Part shown: positions 19,678 through 24,475 of the stretch, in pieces
Layout: every line of letters starts with the position of its first letter
How positions within the stretch are numbered: position 1 is the stretch's first letter
DNA from: RBG-16-68-21 sp035286665
GTDB taxonomy: Bacteria > Actinomycetota > Acidimicrobiia > Spongiisociales > UBA11373
NCBI GenBank assembly: GCA_035286665.1
Contig: DATECY010000132.1
Coordinates: forward strand, 1 to 24,475
Direction of reading: 5' to 3'
Length of the DNA: 24,475 nt
The notes under the pieces: model-generated
What the model saw: the letters and a program-made list of their open reading frames with translations, nothing else
Database searches by the model: none
What the model was told of the DNA's origin: nothing
Program-made: the position numbers and the translations under genes

Positions 19678-22169
19678 CCGCCACCGGCTACCTGGCCCGC
19701 CTCCCGTTTTCGGCCGACCGTTTTCAGGTGGAGGCCGCTGCCGCCATCGATCGGGGAGCCTCCGTGGTGGTGACGGCTCCGACGGGAGCCGGCAAGACGG
19801 TCGTGGCGGAGTCGGCGATCGCTCGGGCGCTCGAGATGGGACGACGCGCCGTCTACACCACACCGTTGAAGGCGCTCTCCAACCAGAAGTTCGGCGACTT
19901 CCGGGCGTCACACGGCGACGATCGGGTGGGCCTCCTCACCGGCGACAACTCGATCAACGCAGCGGCGCCCATCGTCGTGATGACCACCGAGGTGCTCCGC
20001 AACATGATGTATGCAGGCAGTTCCGACCTCGACGAGATCGGTGTGGTGATCCTCGACGAAGTCCACTATCTGCAGGACAGGGCGCGTGGGGGTGTCTGGG
20101 AGGAGATCATCGTCCACCTCGATCGCCGGATACCGCTCGTGGCGTTGTCGGCGACCATCGCCAACCCCGAGGAGTTCGCCGGTTGGCTCCGGGATCGGCG
20201 GGGCGACACCGAGCTGATCGTCGAGCGAGAGCGCCCGGTGCCGCTCGAATCGGAGTACTTGATGCGGGACCGGTGGGAGGGCGGGGGCTTGCGCATGCTT
20301 CCGGTGTTCAACGGGCACCGCCCCAATGAGAGGATCGTCAGGATGCTGCGGGGAACCGCGGGGACTCGCCGCTATGCCGCCCCCCGCCGCCACGAGACGT
20401 GCGAGCTCCTCCGATCGCAGCGCCTCCTGCCTGCCATCTACTTCATCTTCTCCCGCAGGGGGTGTGACGCGGCTGCGACCACCGTCGTCGACCGGGGCCT
20501 CCGGCTCACCACTCCGGCCGCGGCCGACGAGATCACCCGCATCGCCGAAGCGGCCACCGCCCACCTTCGACCCGACGACCTCGCCGTCCTCGGTTACGGG
20601 CGATGGATCCACGCGTTGCGGGCCGGCGTCGCCTCGCACCACGCCGGACTCGTCCCTGCCATGAAGGAGACCGTCGAGCACCTCTTCGCCAACGGGCTGG
20701 TGACCCTCGTGTTCGCCACCGAGACGCTGGCACTCGGGATCAACATGCCGGCGAGAACGGTCGTGATCGAGAGCCTGTCCAAGTTCACCGGCGAGGGTCA
20801 CGAACTGATGCAGGCAGGGGACTACACGCAGCTCACCGGACGCGCCGGCCGGCGGGGGATCGACACCGATGGAACCGCGGTCATCATGCACTCTCCGTAC
20901 GTGCCGTTCGAGCGGGTTGCCGGCATCGCCGCTCGCGGCAGCCACCCGCTTCGGTCGAGCTTCCGCCCCACCTACAACATGGCGGTGAATCTCGTCGCCC
21001 GCTACGACCGCGAACGAGCAGAGGCGCTGCTGTCATCGTCGTTCGCCACCTACGCGGAGACGAGGCGCCGCAGCGACATCGCCGACGAGCTCGCCGCGGA
21101 TGAGGCGCAACTCGCGGAGTTGAAGAACCAGGCGTTTCACCCCGACGTCGACGTCTGGGCTCTGGCGACCGCGATGCCCGCTTCGCGCGACAAGGCGCTT
21201 GCCGCGTTCGCCGCCCAGACGTCGCCCGGTGACGTCCTCGAGTGGGAGGAGCACGGTGCCCTCGTCCGCCATGCGGTGATCGCCAGGGGGACGGGAAAGC
21301 GCCCTCGTCTCCTCACCGTGTCCGAAGCCGCCGAGGTGCGGCGCATCGCTCCCGAACGCATGTCCGACACCGTGGCGAGGACCGGCCGGGTACAGCTTCC
21401 CCGTCCGTTCCGCCCCCGGGAACTGCCCTACCGTCGCACGGTCGCGCATCTCCTCGGCACGTTCACACCCGGCTCGCGGGAAGTGGTCTCCTTCGGCGAC
21501 GCATTGCCGGACGTTCCCGGCATCGCCGCCCACATCGAGGCGGCGCGAGCGGCCAATCGTCTCGCCGACCGTATCGAGGCTCGGCGACGCCATGCTGCCG
21601 CCCTCGGACCCGGGGTCGTCCCCGGCTTTCGTGCGCTGCTCGCCTTGCTCGAGCGGCGCGGATACGTCGCGGGCTGGGCGCTCACTCCAAAGGGAGAGCG
21701 TCTCCGGCGCCTCTACAACGAGATGGATCTCGTCCTCGGGGAGACCCTGGCCGAGGGTCTCCTCGACGGGCTCGATGGCCCCGACACTGCGGCGCTCGTC
21801 ACGGCCTTCACGTTCGAGCCCCGTCGCGAGCCCGCCGAGGCGGAGTGGCCCGATGCGATTGCGGCACGCGCCGCGCGCATCGAGGAGTTGTGGACCGCCA
21901 TCGCCGCCGAGGAGGGGCGTGCCGGACTTCCTCCGACCCGCGCCCCGGACCCCGGGTTCGCCTCCACCGCCGCGCGATGGGTGCGCGGCGACGAGCTCTC
22001 CGACCTCTTCGGAGACGAGGAAGAGGTGGGCGACTTCGTCCGCAATTGCCGCCAGCTGGTCGACTTGCTGCGCCAGATAGCCGACGTCGAACGGCCGGAG
22101 CCGTCCGGGGTGCGGGCGGCGATCAGGGGCCTCGATCGGGGCGTCGTCGCTGCCGCCGGTGCATTGTGA
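19674..22169 (+). CDS. helY: Ski2/Mtr4-like DEAD/DEAH-box RNA helicase HelY
   Basis: Superfamily 2 helicase of 831 aa, probably acting in RNA turnover. Motif I APTGAGKT (35-42), TPLKALSNQK, motif II DEVH (128-131), motif III SAT (159-161), then in RecA domain 2 SHHAGLVP, FATETLALGINMPA and motif VI QLTGRAGRRGID. The C-terminal third (about 640-831) fits the DSHCT domain of Ski2/Mtr4 proteins. All catalytic motifs are intact. GTG 19674 overlaps the tatC stop by 4 nt. It is somewhat shorter than the roughly 900-residue mycobacterial HelY. The stop overlaps the next gene (GTGA). Confidence 0.93.
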   Translation: MTATGYLARLPFSADRFQVEAAAAIDRGASVVVTAPTGAGKTVVAESAIARALEMGRRAVYTTPLKALSNQKFGDFRASHGDDRVGLLTGDNSINAAAPIVVMTTEVLRNMMYAGSSDLDEIGVVILDEVHYLQDRARGGVWEEIIVHLDRRIPLVALSATIANPEEFAGWLRDRRGDTELIVERERPVPLESEYLMRDRWEGGGLRMLPVFNGHRPNERIVRMLRGTAGTRRYAAPRRHETCELLRSQRLLPAIYFIFSRRGCDAAATTVVDRGLRLTTPAAADEITRIAEAATAHLRPDDLAVLGYGRWIHALRAGVASHHAGLVPAMKETVEHLFANGLVTLVFATETLALGINMPARTVVIESLSKFTGEGHELMQAGDYTQLTGRAGRRGIDTDGTAVIMHSPYVPFERVAGIAARGSHPLRSSFRPTYNMAVNLVARYDRERAEALLSSSFATYAETRRRSDIADELAADEAQLAELKNQAFHPDVDVWALATAMPASRDKALAAFAAQTSPGDVLEWEEHGALVRHAVIARGTGKRPRLLTVSEAAEVRRIAPERMSDTVARTGRVQLPRPFRPRELPYRRTVAHLLGTFTPGSREVVSFGDALPDVPGIAAHIEAARAANRLADRIEARRRHAAALGPGVVPGFRALLALLERRGYVAGWALTPKGERLRRLYNEMDLVLGETLAEGLLDGLDGPDTAALVTAFTFEPRREPAEAEWPDAIAARAARIEELWTAIAAEEGRAGLPPTRAPDPGFASTAARWVRGDELSDLFGDEEEVGDFVRNCRQLVDLLRQIADVERPEPSGVRAAIRGLDRGVVAAAGAL

Positions 22170-22981
22170 CCTGGCGCGTTTTCCTCGGACGCGGAGCAGA
22201 TCGGAGTCGCATCGCCAGTGAGCTGATCGACCAACAGGTGTCGTACCGCTTCGGCGGCGAGCCGGGCGACGACCTGGCGGCCGCAGTCGGTCGCGAGATC
22301 TCCGACGGCTTCACCCGGTTCGCCGTCGCCGGCCAAGACGCCGACGTGGCGATGGTCGTCGACAGCGCCCTCAGCGCCGGCATGGCCGGTCGGGTCGATC
22401 TCGCCTTGCTCCCCGGTGGCTCCCGATCGGACCTGGCCCGCACCTTTGCTCTCGACCAGAGCCTCCCTGCCGCCGTCGCCCGCATGGCCCACGGGACGCC
22501 GTACCTGATCGACATCGGTGTCGTCAGCGGAGGGTTCGGGCGCGCTGCCTTCCTCAACTCCGTCGCCACGGGACTGCTCGCCGGCGGGCCCGCGTGGTTT
22601 CCCATGTGGCCGCGCCCCCTGCGGGTTGCCGGTCCGGTGATCGTGCGTGCAGGCGCCAACCCGGTCGAGACGATGGCCTCAGGAGTTCTCGTCCTCAACG
22701 GACAGTTCTGGGGTGAATGGGTCGGTGCTCCACGCTCGACACTCGTCGATGGCGTGGTCGACCTCCAGCTGTTCACCGGTCGCCGACGGGTGCTCGCCCG
22801 CCTCCGACCTGCCCTGCGTACCGGCATGCATGTGAGATCGAACATGGTGCGGCGCCTCCCGGTGGCTCACGCCGAAGTGGATCAGCCACCTTCGTGGATG
22901 GTGTCGGTGGATGGAGTACGGATCGGTCGTGGGCCGTTCACGTTGGCCGTCGTGGCCGGCGCAGTTCGCTTGGCCATATGA
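22166..22981 (+). CDS. Diverged diacylglycerol-kinase-like (YegS/DagK family) protein
   Basis: Protein of 271 aa resembling the lipid kinase catalytic fold. Recognisable are the LALLPGGSRSDLARTF segment (79-94; family form PxGTxNDxAR), the FGRAAFLN region, and the C-terminal NGQFWGEWVGAPRSTLVDGVVDL with the DGxxD element (195-199) and a VSVDGV strand (246-251). However, the nucleotide-binding GGDGT expected near residue 56 reads GQDAD (56-60), and the second motif has Ser-Arg-Ser-Asp in place of Gly-Thr-Gly-Asn-Asp. It may have lost kinase activity or use another substrate. The GTG at 22166 overlaps the helY stop. The gene is the last of a tatA-tatC-helY series. The frame runs further upstream inside helY, but that is a shadow. 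Confidence 0.7.
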   Translation: MTWRVFLGRGADRSRIASELIDQQVSYRFGGEPGDDLAAAVGREISDGFTRFAVAGQDADVAMVVDSALSAGMAGRVDLALLPGGSRSDLARTFALDQSLPAAVARMAHGTPYLIDIGVVSGGFGRAAFLNSVATGLLAGGPAWFPMWPRPLRVAGPVIVRAGANPVETMASGVLVLNGQFWGEWVGAPRSTLVDGVVDLQLFTGRRRVLARLRPALRTGMHVRSNMVRRLPVAHAEVDQPPSWMVSVDGVRIGRGPFTLAVVAGAVRLAI

Positions 22982-22997
22982 GCCGGTCGACCGGGGA

Positions 22998-23003
22998 TAT
23001 ACT
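22998..23003 (+). promoter_or_regulatory. -10 element upstream of the DUF4193 gene
   Basis: TATACT, close to consensus, in a GGGGA-TATACT context. It gives a leader of about 22 nt that contains the GAGGGA ribosome binding site (about 23022-23027). No clear -35 is present at 17-nt spacing. Confidence 0.5.
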
Positions 23004-23031
23004 CCGGCCGCTTCCAGACCGCGAGGGACCC

Positions 23032-23460
23032 ATGCCGCCCAAAGCCGACGATCTTGACGAGCCCGACGAGGACTGGGTCGACGACGACACCGAGGACGTC
23101 GAAGACATCGCCGACGTCGAGGAGGTCGAAGATCTCGAAGATCTCGAAGAAGCCGAGGTCGCCGTCGCCGACATCGACGGCGACCTCGAAGTGGAGGTCG
23201 ACGACGACGAAGAAGAAGACGAGGCTCTCGACGAACTGGAGGCGGAGGAGCTCGACATGCTCACCGCCGACGAGGAGGCCGAGACCCTCCCGGTCGACGA
23301 GGCCGAGGAGATCCGCAAGCTGCGCCGGGAGGCGATCGAACTCGACGTCACCGCCGAGACTGCGGGCGAGGGCGAATTCGTCTGCCAGTCGTGTTTTCTC
23401 GTGAAGCGCGTCAGCCAACTCGCCGACAAGCGCAGGAAGCTCTGCAGAGACTGCGCCTGA
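23032..23460 (+). CDS. Acidic DUF4193-type zinc-ribbon protein
   Basis: Protein of 142 aa. Its first 100 residues are extremely acidic (runs of Asp and Glu with few other side chains), and the C terminus carries a zinc ribbon: C118-QS-C121, then LVKRVSQLADKRRK and C138-RD-C141 at the very end. That tail is the signature of actinobacterial DUF4193, a small conserved family of unknown role. RNA-polymerase association has been guessed from the acidic tail and zinc ribbon, but nothing here shows it. The ATG at 23032 has GAGGGA close upstream and TATACT at 22998. A short imperfect repeat of GATCTCGAA (around 23130-23148) encodes the EDLEDLEE stretch and may reflect repeat expansion. Confidence 0.85.
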   Translation: MPPKADDLDEPDEDWVDDDTEDVEDIADVEEVEDLEDLEEAEVAVADIDGDLEVEVDDDEEEDEALDELEAEELDMLTADEEAETLPVDEAEEIRKLRREAIELDVTAETAGEGEFVCQSCFLVKRVSQLADKRRKLCRDCA

Positions 23461-23476
23461 GCGTCCCATGGTCTCG

Positions 23477-23482
23477 TACCCT
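23477..23482 (+). promoter_or_regulatory. -10 element of a probably leaderless promoter (GNAT gene)
   Basis: TACCCT ends 6 nt before the GTG at 23489. It would lie inside the coding region if the ATG at 23468 were used, so it favours the later start. Confidence 0.4.
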
Positions 23483-23488
23483 GGGACC

Positions 23489-23962
23489 GTGCTGACAGAC
23501 GCCCGACCCGCCTCCCCGGCCGACTCCGCCGTGATCACCGGGCTGTACCGCTCGCTCTCACATGAGATGGATGCCCTCCGCCCGTTGTGGTCCGACGCCG
23601 AGGGACTCGCCGAGCCCCTCGAGGCGACGCTCGCAGAGGCCCTGTCCGGCCCCCCATGGTTCGGCTACGTCGGAACGCTCGACGGGGTGCCGCTCGGGTT
23701 TCTGCTGGGCCGCGACGAGCCGCTGCTTCCGCAGGGCCAGGGACGTGTCGTGGCGGCGATCCGGTTCATCTACACGGCCGCCGACGCCCGCCAGGTTGGA
23801 GTCGGGGAGGCGATGATGGGGCTCTTCATGAGCGACGCGCGGTCGCGGGGCATCGCCCTCTTCGACGCCCATGTGTCCCCAGGCCACCGCGATGCGAAGA
23901 ACTTCTTCGAGTCGAACGGCTTCTCGGCGCGGTCGATCACCATGCACCGGAGCGATGCCTGA
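23489..23962 (+). CDS. GNAT-family N-acetyltransferase
   Basis: Acetyl-CoA-dependent acetyltransferase of 157 aa; acceptor unknown. The GNAT fold is visible: an N-terminal strand and helix (DARPASPADSAVITGLYRSL), GYVGTLDGVPLGFLLG, the beta-4 strand AAIRFIYTAADA, motif A RQVGVGEAMM (101-110) that binds the CoA pyrophosphate, a DAHVSPGHRDAKNFFESNGF motif B region, and a short last strand. An upstream ATG at 23468 is possible. GTG 23489 is preferred because TACCCT lies 6 nt before it and the domain starts there. Its stop overlaps the following small frame (TGATG). Confidence 0.85.
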   Translation: MLTDARPASPADSAVITGLYRSLSHEMDALRPLWSDAEGLAEPLEATLAEALSGPPWFGYVGTLDGVPLGFLLGRDEPLLPQGQGRVVAAIRFIYTAADARQVGVGEAMMGLFMSDARSRGIALFDAHVSPGHRDAKNFFESNGFSARSITMHRSDA

Positions 23963-24090
23963 TGGCCCTCGACCATGAGCCGCCGTTCGTCAAAGGCGAG
24001 TGCCACACGACGAATTCCTCCGACGGCTCCGGGCGCGCCCGCTTGCGGACCCCGGAAGAAGCCCTGCTCGCAGATCGGAGGGTTTCATGA
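23962..24090 (+). CDS. 42-aa hypothetical small protein between GNAT and M20 genes
   Basis: Frame of 42 codons plus stop beginning MALDHEPPFVKGECHTTN and ending EEALLADRRVS. Its ATG overlaps the GNAT stop (TGATG), and its TGA overlaps the ATG of the M20 peptidase (ATGA), so it fills the gap exactly and would couple the three genes. The sequence is polar, with no transmembrane segment, one Cys, and a short helical end. I do not recognise it. The perfect fit at both ends is the main evidence; it could be a coupling frame rather than a functional protein. Confidence 0.45.
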   Translation: MALDHEPPFVKGECHTTNSSDGSGRARLRTPEEALLADRRVS

Positions 24091-24475
24091 CGATTCCTGG
24101 AGCCGAGGTCGGCGAACTGCTCGTTGCACTGATCCGCAACGTCTGCGTGAACGACGGCACGCCCGAGTCGGGCCACGAGCATCGATCGGTGGCCACCATC
24201 GCCGCCTACCTGGGAGCAGACGGGCAGGCGTTCGAACCGCTTCCGGGCCGGAGGAGCGCCGTCTACCGCGTTCCCGGAACGACCCCGGGGTCGCCGACGC
24301 TCATGTTGATGGCCCACGTCGACGTGGTTCCGGCGAACCCGGAGGGATGGTCGGTCGACCCGTTCGCAGGTGAGCGCTCCGACGGCTTCATCTGGGGGCG
24401 TGGCGCCGTCGACATGCTGAACCAGACCGCGGCGATGGCCGCGGTGTTCCGACGCCATCTCACCGGCGACGCCCC
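24087..24475 (+). CDS. M20-family metallopeptidase, 3' truncated
   Basis: N-terminal 129 residues of a zinc carboxypeptidase/deacylase of the ArgE/DapE/CPG2 type; the gene runs off the window. Visible are the first metal-ligand strand LMLMAHVDVVPANPEGWSVDPF with His-x-Asp, and the next metal site GFIWGRGAVDML, both typical of M20 peptidases. The N-terminal part ELLVALIRNVCVNDGTPESGHE matches the usual opening helix and loop. The ATG at 24087 has GGAGGG at 24077-24082 and overlaps the stop of the preceding 42-codon frame by 4 nt. The substrate cannot be told from this part; later catalytic residues are outside the window. Confidence 0.9.
   Translation, partial: MTIPGAEVGELLVALIRNVCVNDGTPESGHEHRSVATIAAYLGADGQAFEPLPGRRSAVYRVPGTTPGSPTLMLMAHVDVVPANPEGWSVDPFAGERSDGFIWGRGAVDMLNQTAAMAAVFRRHLTGDA

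Noticed and set aside
21242..22165. N-terminal extension of the lipid-kinase-like frame into helY
   Set aside because: The 308 extra residues are Arg/Gly/Pro-rich and lie within the DSHCT-coding part of helY; the GTG at 22166 gives the usual 4-nt junction.
22882..23538. Minus-strand frame of 218 codons opposite the DUF4193 gene
   Set aside because: It is the complement of Glu/Asp codons read as Val/Leu/Phe, giving a false hydrophobic protein; the plus strand has the zinc ribbon and promoter.
1..24475. CRISPR array, tRNA, rRNA, insertion sequence or toxin-antitoxin pair
   Set aside because: Reading both strands I found no spaced repeats, cloverleaf-type sequence, transposase motifs or terminal inverted repeats.

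Overview
The window is high-GC, gene-dense DNA from an actinobacterium. The strongest evidence is a complete Pup-proteasome locus (mpa/arc, dop, pup, prcB, prcA, pafA, pafB, pafC). It is followed by tatA, tatC and a HelY-type helicase, the same order as in Mycobacterium and its relatives, and by a DUF4193 zinc-ribbon protein typical of the phylum. GTG starts are frequent, nearly all same-strand neighbours overlap by exactly 4 nt, and many first genes look leaderless. An uncultured lineage near Acidimicrobiia would fit, but that placement is inference.

Layout. (1) 1-3474: an MprAB-like two-component pair (response regulator cut by the window edge) coupled to a secreted SGNH/GDSL-type hydrolase. 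(2) 3573-6740: a membrane-anchored Thr-rich protein, a class V PLP enzyme and, convergent to it, an MFS exporter. (3) 6741-7126: 386 nt without a gene but with several dyad-symmetric elements. (4) 7127-7811: a holin-X-like membrane protein, a small coupled membrane protein and a convergent small membrane protein. (5) 7909-9095: a 31-residue single-pass peptide coupled to trmI, and a convergent one-cluster ferredoxin. (6) 9194-14169: the mpa-dop-pup-prcB-prcA operon, with a hairpin and a 13-bp tandem repeat in its leader. (7) 14236-18040: a divergent DUF2007-like membrane protein, pafA, and the pafB-pafC regulator pair. (8) 18125-22981: a zinc-ribbon protein, then the coupled series tatA-tatC-helY-lipid-kinase-like gene. 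(9) 23032-24475: the acidic DUF4193 protein, a GNAT acetyltransferase, a 42-codon frame, and an M20 peptidase cut by the window edge.

How it works together: Pup ends in Gly-Gly-Gln, so Dop must deamidate it before PafA ligates it to lysines of target proteins. Mpa recognises Pup through its N-terminal coiled coil and threads the substrate into the PrcA/PrcB core through its C-terminal GQYL. Dop can also remove Pup. PafB and PafC are WYL-domain transcription factors that in mycobacteria control DNA-damage genes rather than proteolysis. The catalytic residues I could place (PrcB T49/D65/K81, PafA D57, Dop D88, Mpa Walker motifs) are all intact.

I see no CRISPR array, rRNA, tRNA, insertion sequence or prophage. 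The core locus is well known. The less ordinary signals are the mpa leader structure, the recurring leaderless promoter arrangement, a lipid-kinase homologue with a degenerate GGDGT motif, the 31-residue peptide in front of trmI, and a symmetric element between the divergent DUF2007 and pafA genes.
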